Assembly: GCA_963734435.1 (NCBI GenBank)
Contig: CAVTHA010000009.1
Location: 124,001-188,000 of the forward strand
DNA length: 64,000 nt
Source of the DNA: Bog-756 sp963734435
GTDB taxonomy: Bacteria > Actinomycetota > Acidimicrobiia > Acidimicrobiales > RAAP-2
Reading direction: 5' to 3'
Shown here piece after piece: positions 33,492-42,803 of the stretch; positions within the stretch are counted from its first letter, which is position 1, and every line of letters begins with the position of its first letter. A program made the translations under genes and the position numbers. The notes under the pieces were generated by a model. It ran no database searches. It was not told the origin of the DNA and worked only from the letters and a program-made list of their open reading frames with translations.

Positions 33492-35927
33492 ATGTTTAAG
33501 TTAACATCGCTCGTGTCCATCGCGGATGGCGGGGAGATGCCGGTGGAGCAAGTGTTGGCACCTCGAGGTGGCCGCCTCTTGGCCTCGGGCCAAGAGGCGG
33601 GAACTGCACCCGAAGACCGGCGCTTTCGGCCCGATGTCGAGGGTCTCCGAGCCGTAGCTGTCCTGCTCGTCGTTCTCTTTCATGCCGGAGTCCCTGGACT
33701 CACCGGGGGTTATGTCGGCGTAGACGTCTTCTTCGTCATCTCCGGCTTCGTGATCACCGGCCTCTTGCTGAGAGAGCGAACTGCTACCGGCCAGACATCG
33801 CTCCTGGCCTTCTATGCACGGCGCTGCCGACGCATCATCCCCGCCGCCACCCTCGTGATCTTGGTGACGGTCTTGTTCTCGTATGGTCTGCTCGGCTTTG
33901 TCAGTGGCAACTACGTGGCCAACGACGGACGATGGGCGGCGGCATTTCTGGCCAACTTTCATTTCTCGGCCATCGGAACCAACTATTTCGCGTCTCAACT
34001 ACCTCCATCACCGTTACAGAACTACTGGTCCCTTTCAGTTGAGGAGCAGTTCTACATCGTCTACCCCACTTTATTTTTGTTGGTGGCCCGGCTCGGTCAA
34101 CGTTTCTCCCTCCGGGCACGCCTGACGGTTTTCTTGAGCTTGGTCATCGCGGCTTCTTACACCCTGTCGATTGTCCAAACCTCCGCCCATCCCACAGCCG
34201 CCTACTTCTCGCCGCTCACCCGGGCCTGGGAGCTGGCTCTAGGTGCCTTGATCGCTGTCGGCACCAGCTGGTTGAAGCACGTACCCCCCTCGGTGGCCGC
34301 CGGGGCCACCTGGTTGGGACTGGCAGGCATCGTGATATCTGCTTTTTCATTCAACGCCCAGACCTCATATCCAGGTGCATGGGTAGCGCTTCCAGTCGTG
34401 GGCGCCGGGCTCATCATCGCCGGAGGAACCGCCACCCCCCGATTGGGCGCTGAGTCCGTGCTCGGGCTACACCCATTTCGCTGGCTAGGAAAACTCTCCT
34501 ATTCGCTTTACTTGTGGCACTGGCCAATCTTGATCATCGCCGCCCAGCGCGCCGGCAAGAGCAGTCTTCCGCTTGGACAGAGCCTCGGCTGGCTGCTCGT
34601 GGCCCTGGTGGCTTCAGTCGTGACCTTCGCGCTAGTAGAAAATCCCATTCGCCACGCCCGACTCCCCTCCAAGCCGAGTATCGGCATCGGCGTTGGACTA
34701 GCCGCGGTCACAATCGGGCTTTGTTCCCTGGTCATATCCGACCACTCCGCTTCGGCCGCTCCTGAAGGCGGCCCAGCAGTCGACAGCGCCAGCGTTCTCA
34801 ACACGGTGGCGGGGGCCCCTCATATCCGAACCGTCCCACCCAGCCTCACTCCGTCACTTCAAGATGCCCCAAACGACTGGGGGGGCCGCCCCAACGACTC
34901 CTGCGCTCCCAGCTTCACACAGGCCAGCCAACCGATTTGTGTGCTTGGCGATCGTAAGGGCCAGCATGAGATGGTCCTTTACGGAGACTCCCATGCCCTG
35001 ATGTGGGCCGAGGCCTTCGCTTCAATCGCCACCAAAGACCATTGGAGGCTGGTTGTCCTGGGAAAGTCAGGCTGCCCCGCGGATATGGTGACCACCTTAA
35101 ACCCACCAGGAATCGGTCCGGTCGACGGCCCTTACATCCAGTGCAATCAATGGCACAACTGGGCAACCAATTGGATCAACAAGACTCAGCCAGATCTACT
35201 GGTGGTCACTCAGGAGGCACAGGTCGACTTCTTCGATGCGACCCAATGGGAGCAAGGCCTGCAGCGGGCGCTGAGGGCCATCACCTCCCCCAAGACGCGA
35301 AAGATCGTCCTAGGCAACATTCCATTGCTTCCTCAATCCGGGCCAACCTGCCTGGCGGCCCACCCTAGTGATGTCCAGGCATGTTCGGCACCACGCGGAG
35401 CCGCTGTTTCGTCGTTCAACCAGGTCGAACGGACAGTTGCAACCTCTGTCGGCGCGACCTACATCGACACGACCTCATGGTTCTGTTCGACCACATGCAC
35501 GGCTGTCATCGGGAACTATGAGGTCTACCTGGATAGGAAACACCTCACCGCCACCTACTCGTTGTACCTCCGAGGTGTGCTCGAACAGGCGCTCTTCCAC
35601 CCCTCACAGGCCATCGGACCGTCCGGGAACGTCACGGACCTGTTCACAAAGGTGGCGTCACCGCATGAGCCCGTGTCGGGCTCCATTTGGCTTGCCGCCG
35701 AGGCATCCTCCGATAACTTGCCCGTAACGAGGGTGGAGTTCCGCCTCAGTGGAGGAGGACTTCGAGATCACCTCATCGGCACGGGTGCTAAGGCTTCTTT
35801 TGCCTGGCTTCTCCACTGGAACACGACGACGGTGGCCGACGGGACCTACGAGCTGCAAAGCGTGGCTTACGATGCTCTGGGCAAGATGACTCGAAGCACC
35901 GCTGTCAGGATCACCTTGCGAAACTGA
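33492..35927 (+). CDS. Acyltransferase 3 (OafA-like) fused to SGNH and C-terminal Ig-like domains
   Basis: An 811-residue membrane enzyme that probably O-acylates a surface polysaccharide. Residues 47-395 form the ten-helix acyltransferase-3 domain, with FRPDVEGLRAVAVLLVVLFH (conserved Arg and His) and WSLSVEEQFYIVYP. After about residue 470 an extracytoplasmic SGNH domain carries YGDSHALMW (catalytic Ser near 500) and DRKHLT (Asp and His near 681). The last 90 residues look like a bacterial Ig-like domain (WNTTTVADGTYELQSVAYDA). A second, related copy lies at 44303-46699. An internal ATG at 33537 is an alternative start. Confidence 0.9.
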   Translation: MFKLTSLVSIADGGEMPVEQVLAPRGGRLLASGQEAGTAPEDRRFRPDVEGLRAVAVLLVVLFHAGVPGLTGGYVGVDVFFVISGFVITGLLLRERTATGQTSLLAFYARRCRRIIPAATLVILVTVLFSYGLLGFVSGNYVANDGRWAAAFLANFHFSAIGTNYFASQLPPSPLQNYWSLSVEEQFYIVYPTLFLLVARLGQRFSLRARLTVFLSLVIAASYTLSIVQTSAHPTAAYFSPLTRAWELALGALIAVGTSWLKHVPPSVAAGATWLGLAGIVISAFSFNAQTSYPGAWVALPVVGAGLIIAGGTATPRLGAESVLGLHPFRWLGKLSYSLYLWHWPILIIAAQRAGKSSLPLGQSLGWLLVALVASVVTFALVENPIRHARLPSKPSIGIGVGLAAVTIGLCSLVISDHSASAAPEGGPAVDSASVLNTVAGAPHIRTVPPSLTPSLQDAPNDWGGRPNDSCAPSFTQASQPICVLGDRKGQHEMVLYGDSHALMWAEAFASIATKDHWRLVVLGKSGCPADMVTTLNPPGIGPVDGPYIQCNQWHNWATNWINKTQPDLLVVTQEAQVDFFDATQWEQGLQRALRAITSPKTRKIVLGNIPLLPQSGPTCLAAHPSDVQACSAPRGAAVSSFNQVERTVATSVGATYIDTTSWFCSTTCTAVIGNYEVYLDRKHLTATYSLYLRGVLEQALFHPSQAIGPSGNVTDLFTKVASPHEPVSGSIWLAAEASSDNLPVTRVEFRLSGGGLRDHLIGTGAKASFAWLLHWNTTTVADGTYELQSVAYDALGKMTRSTAVRITLRN

Positions 35928-36161
35928 TCCCCTGGTCTCCAAGAAGCCGCTGGCGGCCGTTTACCAAGCGTCGTGGCCGTGCGCCATCATCCTCTTCCCG
36001 ATAGCCCGGTGGTGCGCTGGGGTCGCATCCAAGTCAAATCAGTCAGCTGCCGATCCGCCTCGGTCTAACTTCGTCCTGTCCGTGATGCTCTACCTCCCAT
36101 GAATGTGTGGTCGGGGGCGATGTGTCATCTGAACGGGGAACAGAGTGGTGTCGGAGGGGCG

Positions 36162-37150
36162 TTAGTCGGCCTTAGTGCACCGTCTCCCTTGCGGACGAGT
36201 GGGCGGCGTATTGCTATGGGCCTCCAGCGACTCCGACTGGTGGGCTTGGAAGTGCTCCTGGAAGAGCGCACCTCCGTGATAGCAGACGACCGCCTCGATG
36301 GCCACCCACCGGACCAGGGGTGAATCCCTGTTTGGTGATCCGTCCCCGCTGGACCTTGCCGTCGGACTCCCGGTGGAGGGGCGTGAGCCCGGCCGGGGAA
36401 CACAATGCTTGGGGGAGTCGAAGCGGTGCACGTCCCCGATTTCGGCCACGAAGACTGCGGCGAATACCTTGCCCACTCCGTAGATGGCCTGGACGGAGTG
36501 GTAGCCGGAGTCGTCCTTGCACATGGAGTGGATGGTCCGATCGATCGTTCGAGTTCCTCGTCGTAGTAGGGACGAGATCGCGCAACACGGCCAATCGATG
36601 GTCGAAAGCGTCGGGCAGGTCGAGCGAATCGAACTGGCCGTCCCACTCTCACCCCACATGTCGTTGAGCACGGGCAGGATCCCGTTCTGCCATCACCGCG
36701 CGTGGGCCTGAGCTTTGATGCCTGTGCGTAGTCCGGAGAGTTTACAGCGGGACCGGACCAGCTCTCTGAGCTCACGGGTTGGTGGTGGTGGGATCCATGC
36801 GTCGGCCAGTCGACCCCAACCGCAACAGGTCAGCCAGGTCTCTGGCATCACGCTCGTCGTTCTTACCCGACGTTTGCCCCAATCGTTGCCATGGGGGTTG
36901 CAGAGATGGACCTCGTAACCGAGGTCCATCTCTGGAAATCGACCGCCCAGTACCAGCGATAGGTGGCCTCGATGACCACGTCACAGCCCTTGGGCGCTTT
37001 GCTCACTTCCTCGGCGAACCAGACCGGGTCGTTGATGCGGACGCAGTCGACCTTCTTGCCTGCTTCGTCGATCCGATAGATCGCCGACCGGCGTCGGTGC
37101 AGGTCGATGCCGACATACTCTTTACCCGCAGAGGCCTCCCTTCTTGTGAA
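36162..37150 (-). pseudogene. IS110-type transposase, multiply frameshifted
   Basis: On the minus strand the pieces of a DEDD transposase appear in order but in changing frames. They are YVGIDLHRRRSAIYRIDEAG (start near 37126), VIEATYRWYW, LGYEVHLCNPHGNDWGK, NDERDARDLADLLRLG, IPPPTTRELRELVRSRCKL, and the C-terminal GYHSVQAIYGVGKVFAAVFV with VAEIGDVHRFDSP, AGLTPLHRESDGKVQRGRI and SPLVRWVAIEAV. At least five frame changes are needed and the C-terminal end fades out. This is an old insertion-sequence remnant. I could not define terminal ends or the bridge-RNA region that IS110 elements carry. Confidence 0.85.
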
Positions 37151-37381
37151 ACTGCTGTGCAAGCCAGTCTCGGTCGAGAGAGTGGAACTCTTCACAGGGA
37201 GCGGAGGCCCCGCTCCTTCATCGCATCACTTCGGGGCTATCCGCAGCTCCGACTCAGTTGACAAGTCTCTTGACACCGGATGGCGAAGGAGTACCGTCAA
37301 AAGGAGAAGACGAAACCACAGTATGAGTTCCACCAGGCCCATTTGAGTTGTGGTTCGTTCGTCAACCGATGGGAGGTCGCC

Positions 37382-38914
37382 ATGGTCAGTCGCTCAACCG
37401 CCATTTTGTCCAGGCTTTTCACGGTTGCCGCATTTCTAGGGCTGGGTACGACAGCCCTGTCCCCGGGCACTGGTGCCGCGCCAAGGGCTGTAGCCACGAG
37501 TTCCGTCTCGACATCAACGACGCAGCGTTCCGGGAGCGTCTACGTCACCAACGAGGGCACGCCCGGCGGTGACGACGTTTCGCAGTACGGGATTGGCCTT
37601 GCGGGCGATCTCTTTCCACTGAGTCCTGCGACTGTCGCCACGGACCTGACCCCCATCTTCTTGGCCGTGACCCCAGACGGCAAGAGCGTCTACGTCAGCA
37701 GCGAGGTCAACAACACCGTCTCGCAGTACACCGTGGACCCGTCGACCGGCTCGCTCACGCCTAAAACCCCCGCGACGGTTTCCCCAGGTCCATTTCCCGC
37801 AGGCATCGCGGTGACCCCCAACGGCAAGAGTGCCTACGTAGTGAGCAATATCGATAGAGCCATCGCGCAATACAACATCGATCCGCTGACCGGCGCGCTC
37901 TCGCCGAAGAGCCCACCGACGGTCGCCATCCCCGGACCAGCACAACCCTGGGCAGTGGCCGTGTCTCCCGACGGCAAGAGTGCATACGTCACCGACAACG
38001 GCAGCAGCAGTGTGGTCTTGCAGTACAACATCCGCCCAAAGACCGGCGATTTATCCCCCAAGACCCCCGCATCCATCGCCGCAGGTGCGGGAGGTGATCC
38101 CAATGACGTAGCGGTGACCCCCGATGGCAAGAGCGTTTACGTCACGAACACGGGTAGCGGATTGGGCGACAGTATCTCCCAGTACAACGTCGACCCGCTG
38201 ACCGGAACGTTGTCGCCCAAGGTTCCCGCTACCGTCGCTACGGGCACGGGGCCTCTAGGGATCGCCGTGACCCCCGACGGCAGGAGCGTCTACGTCACAA
38301 ACTTTGGCAACCCAGTGGGTCCACCACCTGGCAACACGGTCTCCCAGTACAACGTCGACCCGCTGACTGGCGCGCTGTCGCCCAAGGTTCCCGCGACCGT
38401 CGCCACGGGATTGAGACCTCAAGGGATCGCCGTGACTCCCGACGGTAAGAACGCTTATGTCACCAATGTTGGCGACAACACCCTGTCGCAGTACACCATC
38501 GACGCGTTGACGGGCGCTCTCTCGCCCAACACCCCTGCGACCGTCGCTACCGGCTCGGGGCCGACTGACGTTGTTGTAGAGCTAGCTCCGATCACCATCA
38601 CAACGACCGCCCTACCGCCAGGCACCGTCGGCCGGCCCTACTCGGTTCAGCTCGAGGCCGTAGGTGGCACGCCGCCGTATACCTGGAACAAGTACCTGCA
38701 AAAGGGTAGGGGCACGCTGCCCCGCGGGGTGAGCCTTTCCCCGAGCGGCCTCATCTCGGGTACGCCGAGGCGCGCTGGCAGCTACACCATCACGGTGAAG
38801 TGTTTGGACTCCAGGCACTCGAGCAAGACCCAGGCCACACAGACACTCACGCTCACCATCAACCCCCCTAGCCCAATGGGGACTCCGCGAGTCCAAACGT
38901 CGACCCCGAGGTAA
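37382..38914 (+). CDS. Secreted seven-bladed YncE/lactonase-like beta-propeller with putative Ig domain
   Basis: A 510-residue exported protein. The signal peptide is at residues 1-35 (LFTVAAFLGLGTTALSPGTG). Seven repeats of about 48 residues follow, with the pattern AVTPDGKSVYVTN...SQYNVDPLTGALSPK, forming a seven-bladed propeller of the YVTN/lactonase type. The last 100 residues (GTVGRPYSVQLEAVGGTPPYTWNK split over a turn, and LPRGVSLSPSGLISGTPRRAG) match a putative Ig (He_PIG) domain. No catalytic residues can be named. It may bind ligand or surface polymer. ATG 37382 has a clear GGGAGG ribosome binding site; the longer open frame is discarded. Confidence 0.85.
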   Translation: MVSRSTAILSRLFTVAAFLGLGTTALSPGTGAAPRAVATSSVSTSTTQRSGSVYVTNEGTPGGDDVSQYGIGLAGDLFPLSPATVATDLTPIFLAVTPDGKSVYVSSEVNNTVSQYTVDPSTGSLTPKTPATVSPGPFPAGIAVTPNGKSAYVVSNIDRAIAQYNIDPLTGALSPKSPPTVAIPGPAQPWAVAVSPDGKSAYVTDNGSSSVVLQYNIRPKTGDLSPKTPASIAAGAGGDPNDVAVTPDGKSVYVTNTGSGLGDSISQYNVDPLTGTLSPKVPATVATGTGPLGIAVTPDGRSVYVTNFGNPVGPPPGNTVSQYNVDPLTGALSPKVPATVATGLRPQGIAVTPDGKNAYVTNVGDNTLSQYTIDALTGALSPNTPATVATGSGPTDVVVELAPITITTTALPPGTVGRPYSVQLEAVGGTPPYTWNKYLQKGRGTLPRGVSLSPSGLISGTPRRAGSYTITVKCLDSRHSSKTQATQTLTLTINPPSPMGTPRVQTSTPR

Positions 38915-39518
38915 GCGCCGAGAATCACAGTCGGCCAGTCCAGGTGACAAGTCTAAAAACCTGACGTCAGAATCGCTTATGAGAACATTCGCACGGTGTT
39001 CCCTATCACCCTTGGATTCAGGGGGTCGAAAGCAATTTCCGGCCTGCGTCCTCCTGTCCCAGGGGCGTTTGCAACATTCAGCACACGGAGGTGTATGGCG
39101 CACCGAGTGGGCTGCATAAGGGCGGATCGGGTCGGACCTCGCCTTTCGAGGTGGCCGAAACCAATTGCGTCTGAACTCAAGCTCAACCGATTCCGATTCC
39201 AGGGGAGTGGGAACGAAGAGCGCGAAAGCCATCTACGCTCAATGTCGCCGGTGAGAGTGAATCACTTGGCGCTACCGTTACCGGCGGCGAAGGTCCACTC
39301 GGAGGCTCCTCGGCGAACCCATGATGAGGCTCTTACCCCGTGTCCATGAACGTGCCCGCTCCATCCCACCACCGCCGTGGTGCCACGATTTCAGGGCTCG
39401 GTACATCCAGCCCTCGCCGCCGGAGTCCCGACTAGTCCCTCCCCGCGACCATCATCAACATATATGGCTCTTCGGGTTCGGGCGTGGGGTGCCCGGCCTG
39501 GGCTCGAGGTTCTCGTTC
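38915..39518. other. 604-base intergenic stretch containing gene 3'-end copy A
   Basis: It lies between the convergent propeller and membrane-protein genes. The only recognisable content is the decayed 3' gene end at 39063-39119. The rest shows no convincing frame. Confidence 0.6.
39063..39119 (+). pseudogene. Decayed gene 3' end, copy A (ends VWRTEWAA-stop TAA)
   Basis: In one frame this segment reads GRLQHSAHGGVWRTEWAA followed by TAA. It matches three other segments in the window (copies B, C and D). The differences fall largely in third codon positions and in the stop codon itself, so these are related coding ends. Confidence 0.6.
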
Positions 39519-41705
39519 TCAGAGGCTGTTGATGTCCGCCGGGGTGGGACTCAGGAGGGTGAACGGCATCAGCCGCCCGTTCCTGGACGTCGCAACAAGC
39601 GTCGGCGAATCGACAGCGGCGAGCTGGATCGAGACATGGGCTGTGGATTCGCCCTCGGCCACCGGTACGTCGAGAACTGGTCCAGTAGCGGAGATTTGGC
39701 ACAGAGCGCCACGCCGAGGGTAGACGGCCCTGAGGGTCAAGGTCGTGGTTACCCGACCCAGGCAATTCGTGACCGCCAAGCGAAAGCCGGGAATTCCGGA
39801 ACGGGACGACGAAGCTCGATCGTTGCCATCGAGCCGCACCACTCGGAGAGTGTGGGAGGTTGAATCGAGGTGCACACTGACCTCGCCGTCGCCTGCAGCG
39901 AGCGTCATGACGAGATCGGTCGTCGCGGCTGGTGCCCGGCTCAGAGTCAAGCCGCCTTGGTTGATACAGACAAGCCCGCCTTCGCCGCGAACGCGCACAT
40001 CCACACCAGCGCCCGCCGCATGATACGGCCCAAAACACGCAGCAAACCAGCCGAGCCTTTTCAGATTGGGCGTCGGCTGATAGTAGACCACCCCCGAATC
40101 GGGGTCCTTCAACGGCGCGTATCCCATCCTGATCAACAGGTCGAGTTTCCACAAGACCGAGGCGTCGTACCGGCCGAGGTTGGAGGTATAGGCGGTATAG
40201 GTCGGATAAAGATAGGCATGTTCATCGAAGGGTCTGACCAGCGAGTACCGGCCATCTAGAATGTTCTGAATGAACCATCTCGGGGTGTAACCCGCCGCCA
40301 AGATGTCGAACACGTCCCCAGCGGGATATTCAGGTGCCTTCGGCGATGCCGACAGCGTAGGGTAGCCCCCGTCGTAGACAGTCTCCCCCTTGTTCACAGC
40401 TGCCAACAGGAACGGATCGATACCGGGCCAAGTCACATGGCGATAGAGCGTTGGCGCGATGAGATTGTTCTCGGCCATCACCGATGACAGAGGGTCAATT
40501 CCGGCGAGCAGCACGCCACAGGCGATTGCCGCAGCGACGAGAATTCGAACCGAGGGACGCAACAGCAGAAGGAGGACCGAACATCCCAGCGTTAGTGTCC
40601 ATATCGGTCCCGCGAGATGATTGAAGGTGCCGCCCAGCTTGGCTTCAGCCAGAATGGCCGTGGGTATCGGGCTGACTCCCACGACCACCGCCGCCGCAGC
40701 GACGAGGATTCGAAGCCGCGAGCGGCGCCCCCGATCGCCGAAATATCCCCAGGTCACACATAATGCGAGGGTCCCGAGGGCGACGAGCGGCACAATCAGG
40801 AACCTGAGGCTTAGGTCGGTCTCTTGTGCAAGCGGGACCACCCGGACATAGCGGAGTTGGCCGGCCACCAGTAGGTCATAGGCGAACCCATGGCTGGTGA
40901 CTTGCAAGGCCAACCCGAGGAGACACGATGTTCCTGCGAAGGTCAGCAATACAGTCGCCGACCTGACCCATTTCTTCCACGTCCGCGCCCGTCTTTGGTC
41001 AACGACAATCAAAACCGCAAGAGGCAGGCAGGCAACGAGCAGGCAGGACACAACCGTCGTCTGCTTGGTGAAGACCGAGCCCGTCAAGAGTAAGCCCACG
41101 ACCAGCATCAGTCGGCGGGACATACCAGCTGGTGACAGGATCCCTCGGAATGTGATTGCGCCGGAAATGACCAGCAGGGACCATGCCAGCTGGTCATTGC
41201 CTTGACCGTAAAGGCCGATCGTGAGGAGCCCACTCATGGACAGGACCACAACAACGCTCGCTGTCGCGAGTCGGCCCTCCCACCGGGATGTGGCTGCCCA
41301 CAGCATCCGAACCAACGAGACCATTGCCGCCGCAGCGGCAAGCAAGGAGACAACGAGCTCCCAACCCTCCCACCAATAGATCTTCAGCAATCCGGCGAGC
41401 ATGAAGGTCTCAACCGGCGGATACGGGAGGCCGACAAACTCAGTCGCGGGATTTCCGTACTCAAGGTGCCCCGTCGCCACCGCCCCTGCATCAGCGACGA
41501 CGTTGCTTGAGAAGCCCAGGGAAGGATGCCGCACGAAGAGGATGCCCACAAAGGTGAGCATCAAGCCGACCAGCAGGACCACAGCCGTAACAGTCGCTGC
41601 GCAGACTAATACGTGAACAAGCAGACGCCTCGCAGATAGAACCAACTTGCGCTGACCACTTTGTTTTGTCGACTCAGACGCAAGTACCAGTTCGCCGGTT
41701 GGCAC
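39519..41705 (-). CDS. Large polytopic membrane protein (GT-C-like, function unknown)
   Basis: A 728-residue protein with about ten to twelve hydrophobic segments in residues 30-410, then a soluble C-terminal part of about 300 residues. The first loop contains VVADAGAVATGHLEYGNPAT, and the second LYGQGNDQLAWSLLV, reminiscent of GT-C glycosyltransferases that use lipid-linked sugars; I cannot assign a family firmly. The C-terminal part contains short beta-strand-rich repeats and ends in SPTPADINSL. GTG 41705 has a TAGTGT box six bases upstream, so the mRNA is probably leaderless. It lies next to a recombinase remnant. Confidence 0.75.
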   Translation of the reverse strand: MPTGELVLASESTKQSGQRKLVLSARRLLVHVLVCAATVTAVVLLVGLMLTFVGILFVRHPSLGFSSNVVADAGAVATGHLEYGNPATEFVGLPYPPVETFMLAGLLKIYWWEGWELVVSLLAAAAAMVSLVRMLWAATSRWEGRLATASVVVVLSMSGLLTIGLYGQGNDQLAWSLLVISGAITFRGILSPAGMSRRLMLVVGLLLTGSVFTKQTTVVSCLLVACLPLAVLIVVDQRRARTWKKWVRSATVLLTFAGTSCLLGLALQVTSHGFAYDLLVAGQLRYVRVVPLAQETDLSLRFLIVPLVALGTLALCVTWGYFGDRGRRSRLRILVAAAAVVVGVSPIPTAILAEAKLGGTFNHLAGPIWTLTLGCSVLLLLLRPSVRILVAAAIACGVLLAGIDPLSSVMAENNLIAPTLYRHVTWPGIDPFLLAAVNKGETVYDGGYPTLSASPKAPEYPAGDVFDILAAGYTPRWFIQNILDGRYSLVRPFDEHAYLYPTYTAYTSNLGRYDASVLWKLDLLIRMGYAPLKDPDSGVVYYQPTPNLKRLGWFAACFGPYHAAGAGVDVRVRGEGGLVCINQGGLTLSRAPAATTDLVMTLAAGDGEVSVHLDSTSHTLRVVRLDGNDRASSSRSGIPGFRLAVTNCLGRVTTTLTLRAVYPRRGALCQISATGPVLDVPVAEGESTAHVSIQLAAVDSPTLVATSRNGRLMPFTLLSPTPADINSL

Positions 41706-41711
41706 GGATGG

Positions 41712-41717
41712 ACACTA
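41712..41717 (-). promoter_or_regulatory. -10 box of the 39519-41705 membrane-protein gene (leaderless)
   Basis: On the minus strand TAGTGT is followed by CCATCC and GTG 41705. The spacing is again six bases. Confidence 0.55.
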
Positions 41718-42075
41718 CCCGCACCCGAACTCTCGAAATTTGGCTCGCCGACGACTCCCCTTCACCTCTTGAGTCATACGTGTTCGACAATAACCGGTCC
41801 TTGTGCCTGTTCGCGCCGACATCTGACGATCAACCAGATCGATAGCCATCCAAGGGAATCCCCCAGCCAGCCGAGAGCCCAACAAGCCTGTTTGACGACG
41901 ATGCCCTCCGCCACGAGATAGAACACGATCAGCCCAGGGGCACCGGCACCTCCCGCTCCTCCTGTTCTACCTGGGGCACGTGCACCGCCTCCCCCATCAC
42001 CGATCGCGGTATATCCGTACCCGGGCGGACCAGAGGCTTGCAGTCCGTGCGTTGGGAGACCCTCCGTTGGTCGCG

Positions 42076-42367
42076 AGGCCACCCCGAAGCACCCAGAGGG
42101 TCGACAGTGCCGCTCCCACGTGGAAAGGCGGCGATAGGACGACGGATGCACCGACTTGAAATCGACCCGTCTCGGGTCCGGTGACACGACGAATCTCCGC
42201 CGAGTATCTGTCTGGCCGCGGGTTGTATGCCATCGCTGAAGGTCTGACGCCGGACGGTGTTCCCGCCCACAGCGCGCCCACGGGAACCGCATGGTCACCC
42301 GTAAGTCTCCTGTCGTCAGCCGGCCTACGCGCTGAGCGGCCTCATCAAGTGCAGCTGCGGCAGAATG
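42076..42367 (+). pseudogene. Serine recombinase remnant, central part
   Basis: Pieces of a large serine recombinase in changing frames: GKAAIGRRMHRLEIDPSRV, then RRISAEYLSGRGLYAIAEGL with TPDGVP (from 42184), then the zinc-ribbon start YALSGLIKCSCGRM at 42326-42367. These correspond to the recombinase domain and the first half of the zinc ribbon in actinobacterial integrases and transposases. At least two frameshifts separate them, and no catalytic N-terminal resolvase domain is visible upstream. A C-terminal remnant of the same kind of gene begins at 46996. Confidence 0.75.
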
Positions 42368-42475
42368 TCACGGATCTCAGTCCATTTGATGGCCCCATCG
42401 AGAGTCACAGAGGCATCACGGTACTTGGCCTTTCATCTCCCTGAGGACCGCCTCGCAGAGTGACATTGCCCTTGC

Positions 42476-42709
42476 TCAGTGTCGTCCTGGCGGACCCCGG
42501 TGCCCGCTCTCCCGGTTATTGTCCCGGAGAGCGAGCTCGTCGGCGTGCTCGGCGCAGGCCTCGACGGTCCACCGCTTGCCGTTGCCGTCCGTGAAACGGC
42601 CACCCCGGACGATGGGCTCCTCGCAGTGGCTGGCGTGGCCGACGCCGTTGTGGACGAACCTGAAGCACTGGCCAGGGATGACGGAGAAGGCTTCGGCGTA
42701 GTGGGCCAT
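42476..42709 (-). CDS. Small Cys/His-rich protein of unknown function
   Basis: A 77-residue protein beginning MAHYAEAFSVIPGQCFRFVH. Its C-x(9)-H, H-x-x-HC and later C-x-x-H pattern suggests a bound zinc, and the composition is that of a real folded protein. I believe similar small proteins occur in other actinobacteria, but I cannot name a family. The tail after NNRESGHRG may be degenerate. ATG 42709 is the start; no strong ribosome binding site is seen. It lies inside the block between the two recombinase pieces. Confidence 0.5.
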   Translation of the reverse strand: MAHYAEAFSVIPGQCFRFVHNGVGHASHCEEPIVRGGRFTDGNGKRWTVEACAEHADELALRDNNRESGHRGPPGRH

Positions 42710-42803
42710 GGGCCAACGGTAGCGGCAGGATCTACGGGGCCGGGCCTGGCGGAGGTGGAGATCCCGGCTCTAGCTGGGGGTCGCGGCAGATCAACCAGAG
42801 CTT

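Noticed and set aside
36125..36775. A 216-codon minus-strand frame as an independent gene
   Set aside because: It is one of three overlapping frames of the decayed IS110 transposase and carries only arginine/serine-rich shadow sequence.
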